From NCBI RefSeq assembly GCF_031755915.1, contig NC_083380.1, forward strand, positions 28,305,501 to 28,369,500: 64,000 nt of DNA, in the 5' to 3' direction. The translations under genes were made by a program, and so were the position numbers. Shown piece after piece: positions 34,660-48,235 of the stretch. Each line of letters opens with the position of its first letter. Positions within the stretch are counted from its first letter, which is position 1. The notes below the pieces were generated by a model. It was not told the DNA's origin and made no database searches. It saw only the letters and a program-made list of their open reading frames with translations. Origin of the DNA: Ziziphus jujuba. Its lineage: Eukaryota; Streptophyta; Magnoliopsida; Rosales; Rhamnaceae.

Positions 34660-37469
34660 GAGAAAATATTACTCCAAAGTGATCAAAGGTTGATATTTGT
34701 TAAGAAGATTGGAGGATCTATATGATCTATCTTTTTTCATATAAGAGATGGAGAGTTAAACATCCCAAAAAACAAATTACCAACTCTTTGGCTGGTGGGG
34801 AATCAAGCGTCTCGGTCCGATCATTTTTGCTAGATCATTAAGCTAGCAAAATTAATTTTTTTTTTTTTAAGGTTTTGGTCGTCATCATCACTCTTAGTTT
34901 TTTTTTTTTTTTTTTAAATTTATTTTTATATGATCCCTCAAGTAAACGTAATTTTTGTTCTGTTTGATTACTATATGTTCCATTATTATTGTTATTACTA
35001 TTTAGATTTTTATCAATTAATATGATTAATAGTGTTATTGCCTTTGGTTATCATACGATGAGTCTGTTATATATGACTATCGCCTTCGACAAGTACTTTT
35101 TTTCTTTTTTTATTGGTGAAGTACTTTATTTTCTCAATTGAATCATGTTTTTTCCGATTTTGGAATCTTTTATTATTCATCGGAACTGTTGGTTTAACTA
35201 TAATATTATTGAAAGAGTGGAGTTTGTTTTTAGTACATGAGATTTATCTTCTTGAGTAAACATTTAATAAATGAATTTTTTTTTTTTTTCATGGTAATAT
35301 ATACTAATGAAATATGCAAATAAATAGACATATATAGTTCTGAAATATTATAGCTTTCTTTCTCTGTGATAAAGGCAACATTTTTGTGGCTATATAGTCT
35401 TCGTAGTTGTTGCAAAGCTTGCTGAGGTGTTTTCTTCATATATTGATCATGGTGAAATATTTTGTTGAACTAGGGTTTTTCTAGTTAACATATTTTCCAA
35501 TGGCATTTTAATTTCTTATAGCTAGTGATTTTAGTAGATATTAGTTAGTACATTTTGGCTCTTAATTATATCAGTAATAGTTAATCTACGCCGATTCAGA
35601 TTCCACCAATTGTTTCATATGGTATATGTACATATTTATATATGTATATACGTTGACTCAAATACTGTTTCTCATCTGAAAACATATGAACTGTGAATTG
35701 AATATGGACTTGAAAGTACAATATTTTTCATATGGCAGGAAATTTTTGAACATTTTTTTGTTTTTCATGTGGAAAACTTAGAAGAGAAATTTTGCAAGGC
35801 TTTTAAAAGTCAAATCTAAAGTACCCTTGATTCTCATATGCTATATTAATTTCTTCCCAACTAACCAGCTCATTTCAAGAGAATAATAGTCGAAATCTGC
35901 CACATCAGAACATGTTTGTTTATATATATATTTGGTATATGTTGATTTATATGTGTGAAAACTGAACTAATGTACAGGATTTCAATAATACTAGAGTTAG
36001 GTTCACCAAATTTAGTTTGGTTTATTTTTTTTAATTTACTTTTTCTATTTTAGTTTTTTTTTTTATATTTAGATTATATAAATACTTTTAATCAATAATA
36101 TTTAAACACATATCATTTGCTAAATAAATTTAATAAATATTTTAATACAGATTTAATGCAATCAAGGTTACTTTTTCTTATATAAGGGATTATATTTATT
36201 TTAATTTATTATTAATTCTTTACACTTTAGATCCTGTAACTAATTTGCTTTTTGACATACAACCCCACGCGGATCATGTGCCTTAGATTTATTTTCAAAT
36301 TGAGCAATATGGTAATCCCAGTTGATTTTCATGTATATATGTTTGTCTGTTTTGTTGAGATCAAAATCTCGTACATATTTGGAGTATGAATAACTTTGTG
36401 TTCATTGAGATAATTTTGCCTTACATAAATTATGTATCTCATTTGAGGAGGATATATATACATATAAATTCTGTATCTCTTTAGTGATCATTTTTCTTTA
36501 AAATGAATACATTTATAAATATATATAGATTTATATAGTTTTTTCAAACTTCATTTTAAAGGTTAAAATTTTAAAATAAATTTATAATTTTTTAGATTTT
36601 ACAAGCTTCACTTTGTGAAAAAAATATTTAGATTATCATAAAATTCATATTTCATTACTAATTAAATTTTAAATTAGTCTTTTTATGATCTAAAAGCTAA
36701 TAAGAATTATATAAAAAAATATGATACTTAAAAAACATATAGACATACATATATGTATAGATATATCGTATGATATGGACATTTGTAAATTTTTAACTTG
36801 TAAATGCAGTTGTATTTTTAGAAATGTTACCCTTGCTTAGATGTGTTGTAAATCCCATACATATGGCTAGGCCAATTACTTGCTCATAGCTACATCCATC
36901 GAAGCTTGAAATGGTAGTTACGATAGACCTCTCATGACCTGTAAATATTTTAGGTACCAATTAGCCAGTGAGGCTGAGCAATTACAAGGAAAGTTCAGTC
37001 ATTTAGCAATAGTATATACTGCAAACTTTGCTGTTTGATAAATCATCAGCAATTAATCAAATTTCAGTATGCAAGAAACTCACGTTTATTTGAATATATT
37101 AAAATGTTAGGAAAGTAAAGAGGAAAATATATTCTCCATCATAATGTGGGTGTCTCATGTAAACAATATGTTGTGGGATGAAAATTTCATATAATATATT
37201 ATCTGATGTGAGACGCTCATATTATCGTAGAAATAGATATCTATTTAATAAAATTTTATAAATTGAATGTTTTATTTAATTAGTTTATATTCAACTTCAA
37301 ACAACCTTATATGTAATTATAAATTAGTAGGGCTGCTTTATAGATTTTCAAACCCAAATCTAATACCCTCTCCCTAAGGGGTCATATTTTTTATCCAAAA
37401 TAATGCTCAATTTACCTCAAAAATAAGAAGAGACAATTAAGGAAACTAAATCACCAAAACTTGCTTTGC

Positions 37470-37500
<31 letters not shown>

Positions 37501-39482
37501 TAAGAGAAGAATTTTTAAAAAAAATTTATGTGTATGGATTGAATTCAGAATTATTAATGTTCAAGAAATATTATTCAATTCCAAACAAACCTGAGATAAA
37601 AATTTAAGATGACAAAACTTGATAGAATATTTTAGATACTCTTAACATTATTGTTCAATTATAGGTGGCATTAAAAAAGAAAGCGAAGACACCTTATTGA
37701 ATCATGACTAATATAAATTGGGGGTTAATTGGATGGATATTATACGCGGACACAGATCTTTAATTACGTAGGAAGAAAAAACACCTTTCAAGTACTAAAT
37801 TGGAATTATTAACTTTTTCGTGTAAATTTATTCTTTATAGAATCTTATTCCGATTAATTATCAAATCAATGTCCCAATGACTGAAGTGCAATAGCGAGGA
37901 GAGGAGGGACTAGCTTGTCAGTATATTTCTCAATTGGGCCAACCATAGTTCAAGCTGCAGAGTTTTTTCAAAGTAGTTCCTACTTCCTAGGACTACATGC
38001 ATTGTGAGTTTTGTTTCTTTGGTACATCACATGTATTGAGAGTTAAGTCCGACCAGCCAATTAGCCGACCAGAGGCAAATAGGACAATGGAAATAGTAAG
38101 AATAGATGCAAAGAGACAGGAAGGAGGACGGTGGGTAATCAACGTCAAGGAAAAATAAATAGTTAAAAAGCAAAGCACCACGCAATCAAATCTGCACTGT
38201 ATAATGGCTACATGCGACCAAGGATTTCAATCAACCATTATTGGTGGGGCAATGTATGCTTCTGTGTGAGCAAGATAACATCCTCTCCCGAATCTTTATG
38301 TTATGAATTTCTATATATGCGTATGCTTTCAGAAAATAAAATAAAATAACAGCGCTGAACCTTTAGCAAGACTTTTTGCTAAACAAGCCCCATCAAACCC
38401 GCAACCCCGTACTAAACATAACTTCATGTATGGTTCACTTGAAATACAAACTGAATTGGATTAAACTAGACTATTTTATATATAACTCAACCAAATTTTG
38501 CTAAATTTAAAGTAGTATAGTTTAATTGGACAGAATGGAAAACAATACAGTCCAATACAGGATTTTCAATGAAACCTAAACGCTAAAACAGTAATGAGCA
38601 AAAAACAAATATTCACCATCAATTGAACTATAGGTTGGCTCAACTGCACTTGAAAAACCTGGCATGTATCACATTCCATGACAACGGATATGATACTCTG
38701 AAATCTGAATGAGTGACTTAAATGAAATGAAATCACAAAATTCAGTAGAGCTGGCATCAAAACTAAACTTTTTCACTTCCTCATTTAGCATGATGTCACA
38801 ACTTCACTTGTATGCTACAGTTGTAAGGACCCAAGAGGCCATAATGTCATCTATACAAAACCCTTTTTCTTTCAAAAACTTGAGCGGGGAAATTTTGGAG
38901 AAAATTTTGATAACATCAAGCAGATAGTTTTGAAATCTAGAAAACTAATTTCCCCTGTTACAACTGTTATATGTTCTAAGCAACTGACAATCCACTGCCA
39001 TTATAGACTCCGCCCAATTCCATTTCTATTCGGCATGAACAAAAAGCCACATTCTTGTAATTCCTGCATTCTCTCTCCCCCACATCAACTAAACCACCTT
39101 ATTGGAGATGTCCAAGAAATAATAGGTAAAAATTCCAGGACATTGACTGATCATGTATGGTGAAGCTACTGTACTTTTTGGCTCTTCAATTATCTGGTTT
39201 TGGAAGAAACTCTTCTGATACAATGGTTACTTCCCTGAGCACCAGCTGCTCCTACAAAAACTTTTTTGATTATATCACAAAACTGTTAATTAATTCTATA
39301 TCACAATTCTGGAACCTTTCTACTGAAACACTTCTCTGGAACCAACTTTGGAAATATTACTCTTCTGTGAAATGTGGTGTAAGCAGGATTTCACTGCTCG
39401 AAGTAGACAATGTTTGGACACCCCAACTTCACACAACCTGATTTGCTCATTTGGCAAATAATGTTTTGAGATCCAATAAAAT
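34660..39482. other. Intergenic DNA, 4.8 kb, no supported gene
   Basis: AT-rich with poly-T runs (34855-34869, 34900-34914) and an (AT)n(AC)n tract at 37471-37500. The less AT-rich part from 38,500 to 39,480 is likely 3' UTR and downstream sequence of the minus-strand gene that ends at 39483. The short frames at 38709-39441 have no domain I recognise. Confidence 0.5.
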
Positions 39483-42400
39483 TTAGTTTACAGCTTCATA
39501 GAACAGAACTTGGGGTTGCAAATGCCCTATTTCGCACTCCGTAAGAACATCAGCCCAGTCACCAATTACCTAAACATAAATTAGAAATTGTAATACACAA
39601 AACAAAAGTAAGAGACAAAGCATTAACAAAAGTCAACAAATTTTACCTTGACAGTTCCATCGTCGTACTTAATCCAGCGTCCTTGCTCATGACTATAGGC
39701 AAAGCAATGGTAATGTTGCCCATAATAGCACACCTAAGAGTTAAACATACATCAGAGGCAAGTAATGTGGAACTTATTCCCATAAAAAATCCTCCTTTAA
39801 CCAATTCAGAATTAGACGTTTAAATTATATAGCAGAGAGAAGTGGAAGCAGCTAATAAAGGGCATCAATTGAAGAAATAGAAATATACAGCGCCAACTTT
39901 GAGAATGAGGGAAAAATAGAGGACCAAGAGTACAGTGAAACCTAAAAGATATCGTGCATGCCGTAAACGATGAATTAGCATAATATTATTCTTAATGCAG
40001 ACTTGACTATCCATGTAATCAATTCTTGCTTTTATATCAGTGCTTGATTGGTAAAAGCATGCAAGATGACTGTTTACAAAATGCGTAAAACACATTTATA
40101 TAGGGGATGCTTGAACATCACACGTATGTTTTAAATTAGAAGCATCAAGCATATTGGCTATATTAATGAAGGAAGTATAATTGGCTATGGACGTCTACAT
40201 GTATAACAAATTGGTATAATTTATATAACGTAAGTTCCAAGAAAACCACATTAGATATTTAGCAGAATCATTAGGCATGGCAAAAGGATTAAGTGCAAGA
40301 ATTTAGCAAAATTTTATCAAGTATTTTCCACTGTAGAATAATCTCAGTTTTATAGCCATGGGAAAGATTCTGAAATACACAAAATAATTTTTTACATTAA
40401 ATAATTGTTGAGATTTCTCCACATATACATACCACAGAAACCAAGCCGTGCATGTTCTTTGGATCTAGACCACGATAAAGAACACTGATGTCTATATCAG
40501 TATTAAGAGCTGCTAATGTTGCAGTAATATCATCAGCATCCTCACAAGTATTCTGCCAACCCAGAACTGCAAGACCGAGAAACAAGTATAAATACAGTTC
40601 ACATAGAGCTTCTATTTCCCTTTTATTTTCTTTTCTTTTCTCTTATGAAGAAAAGTTAATTGCTATCAACAACCAAAAGTCACCTGTCGTGAAAACATGA
40701 GGTGGAGTTGAAAGAATGTGGTGTATGTAGTTGAGCTTGCCACAACCACCATCCCCAGGATCACATGCTAGTTGATGATTCATCTCTACAAGATTCAAAA
40801 GCTCTTCGAAGGAGCTTTCATTGCACATAACCTAAATAATGGGGGGGTGGGGGGTGTTGAAAGATTAAGAAAGGATGGAAGAACACAATAAATGGAATAA
40901 AGTTTTTTCTTACTAAGAGATACCTTCATAGTTCGGAGGGCACTGGCATTTATATTATGAAAGAAGGAAGTGTACTTGAGACGCCTGGACTCCAGACTAC
41001 AATTATAGCAATTCATACGTTCAAAAATATCCATTCCAAAAATGGAATGCGCAATACAAGAATTATTTGTACAATCCCAAGACCCCATGCAATTACTTTC
41101 CAGTGAGTCAGTATCAGAAACACTTGAACCAGGAGTAAACGACCGGTGCAGGCAGTCAAATATTACTGCCAATACTTCAGAAGCATCATTCATCTGAGCC
41201 TGCCAATTGCTACAATCTCAGACAACTTATCAAAAGAAAATTATTTCACAGTATACCTGCATATGGTGAAAATAAGTATTCTCTAAGCTCTAGGAGATGA
41301 GATATATATTGGAGTTCTTTGATCTTACCTCCTGAAAGAAATTACTATTAGGATACAGTTTGCTTAAAGCTGTTCTCAAAGAAGTAGGGTCGACTGCTTC
41401 TCTCGGTGCATCCATAGCTGCAACGTTAAGGGCCTTGAATATTTCATATAATGCACAGACAACACAAGGATCACCCACATGGACATGTTCAGATGTTGAT
41501 CTCCCAAGGAACTCATCTCGAAACCGTCTAATATGCCATAAGGACTGAATTCATAAAATGAAGGCAACATCAAGATAAAAAGGATCTTATCAATATGAAA
41601 TACAATTAAAGGTGCACCAAGATCAAAATTTTGACAACAAACTCATCATGTAACACCAACCTGTATGATAACATTTAGAAAGCAGTTGTATTCACCAACT
41701 TCATTCTTCAAACCTGTACCATATACATCACCTCCATTCACATTGTTAATTGTCACATCACTAGGAGAAATGCCTCTGTTATCTACATCCCCTGAAATCC
41801 CATGTGGTGTCTTCAATTTTGAAACTAAGGGCACTTTATGTTGTGCTTGGAGATCATCTAAGAAACAGCAGAAATACAATGTTAGGCAGTCGATACATTA
41901 CTACAAAAAAAAGAGGCAAGAAATACTAAATGCTCTTGAGCCAGTAAACGAATGCAATTACAGTAAATAGCAATATAAGATTAAGCCCATGATCAACCAA
42001 ATGGCCAGAAGTTTAAACTCCAATAGAGATTGTGCCATCAAGATTAATGACTCAATGGTCAACTACTGTCATATACCTCAATTTAGAAACCTTAACTATA
42101 TTAGTATTTCCACATATATCCAGTCTGCTAGTCATATTTCATGAGTATCACATCTGCTGTCAGTGTATCTATGCATGTTGGTGAGAGTTTAACTCCAAAA
42201 ACCAAATTACTATTTCACATTTACTTGACCAAAAAAGTCCTCAGTGTTGCCAACAATATTACTACTTAATATTTATAATAATTACAAGGATAAAACCTGG
42301 TTAAGGTACCAGCGACTCTTTCATGAAGTGCAGTATTTGCCTTAATTGGCGAAAGAGCATGTACAATGCCACTGGCAAGAGCATAATAAAGTGCAGATGG

Positions 42401-42607
42401 AAAAACCAGCAAACATATTTACTTAGATTCTTACAGTAAAGAACGCAATGAACTGTGAATGTGAAAAGGTTGGAATATCTGGCCAAAGAAGGTGATGGCC
42501 TGTAGATTTGTTCTAATGGTTTGATCCCTCCTAATAAAACACAGTTTGTTTCAATTCTGATCGCTTTTACTTACATAACCACATTTATACTTAAAAAGTT
42601 GCATAAC

Positions 42608-42639
<32 letters not shown>

Positions 42640-45600
42640 TTTCTAGTTGTTGATATTTAAATAAATAATAATGAAAATTTGCCATTGATAACATCCAAAA
42701 AAAAATAGTATCATACAAGCATATGCAGATACACTAGATGTACCCAAAGCTCCTAAACTAAGTGATCAACATCATCTTTGAAAAAGACAAATGGCATCAT
42801 CCTTTGACAGGTTCATAAAAGGTATAACTGTAGTGAGCAAGTCAATAACCCTTGAACCTTGCTGTGCATGCCACAGTAGATGACAGATGAAGCTTTAATC
42901 ATGTGGAAATCACATCGATAACAAGAAGCTCACATAAGAAAAAGGATAAAAAATGCTTTACCAAGGCTTTGGAGCACAGCCTTTTTAAGGTCAGCTTGGA
43001 ACCTTTCTTCATCATCTTCTGCTTGTAGCTGTCTCAATGACTTTGTTCCATTGTCTCCCGAAACTGGAATAACTGGTTTGAATAATTAAAAACTGATCAT
43101 CAAATTACTTCCACATTGACTACCAAAAAAATAGATTAGTCCTATGTTGCAGAGTGACCCACAATTTTACTGCGCATCTTATAGAAAGATAATAATAAGA
43201 CTTTTCCAAGAAAGACCCCAACCCACCGCCCTCCAAGCTTTCACCATGTTTCAATATATCCCCTGGACTTATTCAACTGTCATCTATGGCATAATTTCAA
43301 GTCCAATATATAGCATAATGTCAAATTGGTCCTCCCACATATTTTTGATGAAGCTTAATAAAAATGACTAACTAGCATTCAAATAGATGGCATATATATA
43401 TCACAAGTGTCTAAATAATAGCTATTTACAAACAAAATTGGAAAAAATTAAAAATGAAACAATTTATTGTTCATGCTCTCTTTCAATTTTTAACCATTTT
43501 GTTCCAAAAACAGTCAATTTCATCAAACCCTAACAAAAAGAACGGATCATTCTAACATTATGCCATAGCTCACACATGATGAGAAAAAAAAAGTATAAAA
43601 AATGTTCAAGGAGGAATATTGCACATCATTTATTGTAATCAGACAGTAGTTGAACAAGTAAAGTACAAATTGAAATACATCCAATTAAAGTCTATACGTA
43701 CTGCCATCAGCAAGGGCATTGTCATGGGATGTAGCTTGCTCTTTCAGGCGACCCTGAAGTTGTAAACTCCTGATTTCCATATTTTCCTTGTTGGAAGAGA
43801 TTTTTTGATGCTTTCCATCAGAAATTTTGGCAGAATTCCTCTGCCTTCTACTTCTCCTTCCTGTCCGTCGATCAGAAGGCAAATAACCATCCTCTGAAAC
43901 TCCCCCATTTGGTAGGCCTGCTCAAGGACAAAAAGAATGAAAAAGTCTCCAAAATTTAAATCTTTCCCAGTCTCACATGGAGAATCCTACTAATTACCAA
44001 CCTTGTAAAACAGTTGAAGATTTCATCACCGCAGAACCATTTGGAGTCTTTAAAGGCATGCCTTCAAAATTGTTTGGGATCCCATTCTTATGATCCAACT
44101 GCTGCTAAAAGGTGAAATTTTATTATTGAATAACAATGCCTCTATTCAACAGCATTCAATCTTCAAAACCCAATCTAACATTCCAGTTGAACATGGAAAA
44201 TGAGTCACAGGAACATCAAGCACAACACAATAAGGTCACAACCAAATACCTGTACAAAAGGTTTAGACTGCTCTTGTACACCTGAATCAACAGGGGCACA
44301 CTTTAAATACACATTATTCAGCAGCCCATCGTCCGCCTTCTCTGAATGCAAACAAGAAGATTTCTTATGCTGCTCAGCAAGGTGCTTCTGTTTAGCCTCT
44401 TTCTCAATTCGTCTTTGATACTCCAAAGTCTCTTCAAGCTTTCTTTCCAACGCTTCAAGTTCAACTCTACGTCTAAATTCCTCTTCCTCTTGTTTAAAGT
44501 CATCACCATTCAAAGAATTAACAATCTCAGAATCAGGATGGTCTCCATCAGTTGCAACTGGAATTGAACTGCTGCAAGAGAGACATTAAATGCACATTAA
44601 AAATAGAGAGTAACAGATTATACCATTGTAAACAATCATCACACACAATCCAATATTAATGTGCGTAAACAATGAAAGCAATTCAAAAACGAGAGAAGAT
44701 GAGAATGCAGAGTATACCCATACACCGGTTCACAAGTCTCATCATGAAATATGTGCTGCTCAGAAATACCAGGAGCCTGCAGAATAATAAAATATTATAT
44801 CACCATCAAGGATTTTGTACAAATATTTACTCCCACCAAGTTTGATACAAAGCCAGACCACGAATAGAAACCTTTGAATCTTTAGCTTTCTTATACTCCT
44901 TGTTCTTTTTCTTATCCTTTGACTTTTCTTGTGTATGCCTTGAAAAATCATTTCCTCCTTTGACACCCTTCTTAGAATCAAGAGCAAGTTCCGCTAAAAA
45001 TGCTTCTCTTGCAGCGTCAGACTTTTCAGTGGCATCTTTCTCCGCCAGATCTTCTAAATGTGCCTTTAAAAGAGAATACAAATATGCATACCGTGAGGTT
45101 AAGAAAAGCTGATGAATATGGCAAAAAGTAACTCATTCAATACAGACCCTCAAATACGACTTCACAAGGGGCAGTAAAATTGACCGATAATCATGTGCAG
45201 AAACAGGCTCAAGCTTAAGTTCCAGCTGCTGCATCCCAGAAACATTCCGCATGATTCGTGCATCAATTTTGCTAAGCTGCATTGTAAAACAACTAAGGAT
45301 CAATGTCAATATTTAAACTAACAAATGCAACTAAAACCGAAACAACAGTAACCTCTATGTATAATTGTTCCTTCTGCCTCTGAATTGCAACCTCTACACA
45401 AGTATCCACTTGATGCAAATAGTCCTTGGCTCTCCAGTCATCATCTTCACCAGATTCCAAATCATATAACTGAGAAGTAACACCAGCATAAGTTTCCTCA
45501 TATCCAAACTGATTGGTATTAAGAGCTTCTGCTTCTTTTAAAACACTTGATATAGCATCCAACTCAATCTGACTGTTGGTTAACATCACATCATTTTCAA

Positions 45601-48085
45601 TCTCAACAAGGTATTCTCTCCGCTTTCTCAAAACAGACTCAAAGCTTTCATGAACAAACTCTGTAGCATTTTCCCTCTTCTTACCCTCTTCAACACACAG
45701 ATCCTCCACTGCCTGTAATGCCTCCTCATAGCTTAAATGCTCACATTTTCTATCACAAAGGGTCTGCAAGTGGAAAAACTCCTTCTCAAGCATCTGTAGT
45801 ATCTCCATACCTTCATGTGTCTTCTCTTCCTTTGTATGCACCCATGATGCCAATTGTTCTCCACTAGCAGGGCCTGAAAATATCCAGGATAGCAGTGTAT
45901 TGGATTCAGTGAGGACTCCATTTGCATGGCTGACAATAGCAGAAGCTGCACCATTTCCATCAGGTGTAGCAGCATGATGACCAATGATAGGAGTGCTCTC
46001 AGCCGACAATAAACATTCATCCAGAAGAAGAAATGATGCATCTCCATTGAGAACAATCCGCTCTTTAATCTCTAGACTTTGAGTACCACTATTTGCATCA
46101 TCCACCGGATTAATACTCCCAGAATATCTAGCTAAGTCACAAGAATGGGAAAGTTCCTGCAAAAATTTTAGGATTTTCCTTAGCTGGGAAGCTCCCAGAA
46201 AGCAAATGCACATAGGTGTTTGCTCCACACCATGGTTAAGAAGCTGAGAACCTGAAGCAATACGCTGTAGTTCATCCATTGTAAATTGTATCAACCTGTT
46301 AAGATGGCTTGTAGCTAGATATTTATGTCTGATAAGCACCTCAAACACATCACGAATTCTTTCAAGAAGCCTTGCCCGTTCAGAGTCATCAGATATTGGC
46401 CAGTTATAAGCAAGGGAAGAATATGGAATAGACCCATTGTGTTCATCACATTCTCTACACTCAATGCTCACAATTTTCTCACAGTCAGTGCTTTCAACAG
46501 TACTATCACCGTGACTGTCTCCTAGAATTTCCTTATGAGATGAAGAATCCCATACATCTTTGAAGCAGCCATTGCAATCCCCATTATGATCCTCACAGAA
46601 ACCCTCAACGAATTCAGAGTCTCTGCATTTTGTTTGATTTCTGAGCATTTTGTCTGCAGCTGACACATCCAATGGTTTCCAAGTATAGTTCAGAAGCATC
46701 TCCCTCCAGTCATCCTCAATACATTGAGGCAAAATTGTTTGCATTTTAGGCAAGAGGTTTCCCATGTGATCCTGCACCACATGATGCATATGAGACTCCG
46801 AATCTGCAAATCTCGCATTACAGCGGCAGCAAACCCAGAACTTCCATGTCCTATTACTCTCAGCAAACAACAATGCTTCAGATATAACCTCATTAGCTAA
46901 ACCATCCTTTGATGAACCAAAATGGGCTTTCAGATCGGAAACCTTAATTTTAAGCATCTCTTTCTTCGTATCAAAACTCAAAGAATTCCAGAACGACCTG
47001 ACAAAATCCTTCCTTTCCGAAGACGACCTACTTTTCCTAGCATTGCCATACTTCCTACGCTCGCCGCCTGCTCTCTGACCGGATCCCGAAGACGAATCCA
47101 ATCCTTTATCAGCCTTATCCCCTTCATTTTGCGATTGAGGTACCTCAGACTTCTGCTGCAGCAACCTCGCTGCAGCAACACGAACTTCAATCTCCTTCCT
47201 ACGCTCTTCAGACGTCTTGGGGGTCTTCTTTATCTCATTTGGCCTCCTAGCTTGGACCAATCTCACCTCCATTGGATCCTCCGAAGCCCTCCTTATTGGA
47301 ATCAACCTAAACTTCTCTTCCCCATTTCCCAAATTCTTCATCCAAGTCGATATGGAAGCGACGTTGGAATTCCGAATTAGCTGCCTAAGCTCATTCTGGA
47401 CGTGCACAATTCGAGCTTCCGAGGTGGATATCCTCTGCTGGCTCTCCTCCTGCAAGCTTTCCTTGGCAGGATCGATGGGGTTCTCTATGGAAAGCGCTCG
47501 CTCACACTCTTGCACGACCTCCTCATACTCTTTCCCATCATTTGCCGCCTCGTAAAGCAAGTTGGCATAGAAATGCGCGAACTCGATGGAGTTCGGCGAC
47601 AATTCCACGGCTCTACGAGCCGACTCGATGGCGTTCCTCAAATGCCGGTTCTTAGCGTTTGGGTCATCGATAATCGACGCCACTCTGACACACACAGTGC
47701 CTTGAACTCGGTGAACTAGGGCCGAGTGAGGCGAGTTCTCGTGCCGCTGACACAACTCCTTCATCAACCTCAGTGCCTTAGTGTGATTACCTCGCCGGAG
47801 CGCCGTTAGGGTTCTGTCGCATTCGAGCTTGATGTTGGAATAAGGCGACGAAGAACCGCCGTCCGATTCAATCAACGCCGATGCCGTCGTCGTCATCGTC
47901 TCGATCTTAGCCTGAACGATGGGATTGGGAACGATAGCGTTCGAGCATGGTTCAGACTCCGCCGGAGTATGACAATCGGCGGTAAAAGTGGTGGCGGCTC
48001 CTCCGACGGCATGGTGAGTCGCCGCCGGTGAAGCCGCCGGAGATTGTTTGGGACGCGGAGCAGAGTTTCGCTTCTTATGCCCCAT
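39483..48085 (-). CDS. Ubiquitin carboxyl-terminal hydrolase-related protein (DUF627/DUF629/UCH)
   Basis: Fifteen coding exons: 48085-45353, 45276-45148, 45063-44872, 44776-44718, 44568-44250, 44098-44002, 43917-43702, 43063-42962, 41857-41661, 41544-41329, 41199-40924, 40831-40684, 40566-40433, 39733-39647, 39569-39483. They sum to 4,992 bp, about 1,663 residues; CAG repeats at two acceptors leave a 1-2 residue choice. Domains: basic, Ala/Ser/Pro-rich N-terminus; TPR-like helices (~84-205, DUF627 region); basic linker; a C2H2 finger C419-x2-C422-x12-H435-x4-H440 within the DUF629 region; a charged coiled coil; and a C-terminal UCH (C19) domain. That domain has a Cys box GLKNEVGEYNCFLNVIIQ (Cys ~1341), Cys pairs CMGSWDC and CYNC, and a His box YGQHYHCFAY (~1610-1618). 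Layout matches Arabidopsis At3g47890-type proteins. Deubiquitinase activity is uncertain because the Cys box departs from the usual form. Confidence 0.9.
42608..42635. repeat. Poly-A run in intron 8
   Basis: About 28 A in a row within the 1.1-kb intron 41858-42961 of the UCH-related gene. It is prone to length error. Confidence 0.9.
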
Positions 48086-48088
48086 CGC

Positions 48089-48235
48089 CTAAATCTATAT
48101 CAATCGGATTCACATGCATATATACGTCTATATATATCTGTATATATATATATAGCTATATCTATATGTATATACGCAGAGAGAGAAAGCTATAGAGGGA
48201 GAGAGAGAGAGAGAGAGAGGATGAAGAAAACTTAC
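48089..48235 (-). other. 5'-UTR intron of the UCH-related gene
   Basis: The minus strand reads TTCACAAG|GTAAGTTTTC at the donor (48235) and ATAGATTTAG|GCGATGGGGC at the acceptor, three bases before the ATG. The intron holds AT and GA microsatellites. The first, non-coding exon would then lie upstream from 48236, in the CT/GA-rich segment up to about 48,450. Inferred from splice signals only. Confidence 0.6.

Noticed and set aside
46922..47719. Plus-strand frames of 105-152 codons opposite the UCH-related gene
   Set aside because: They are antisense shadows of the large coding exon 45353-48085.
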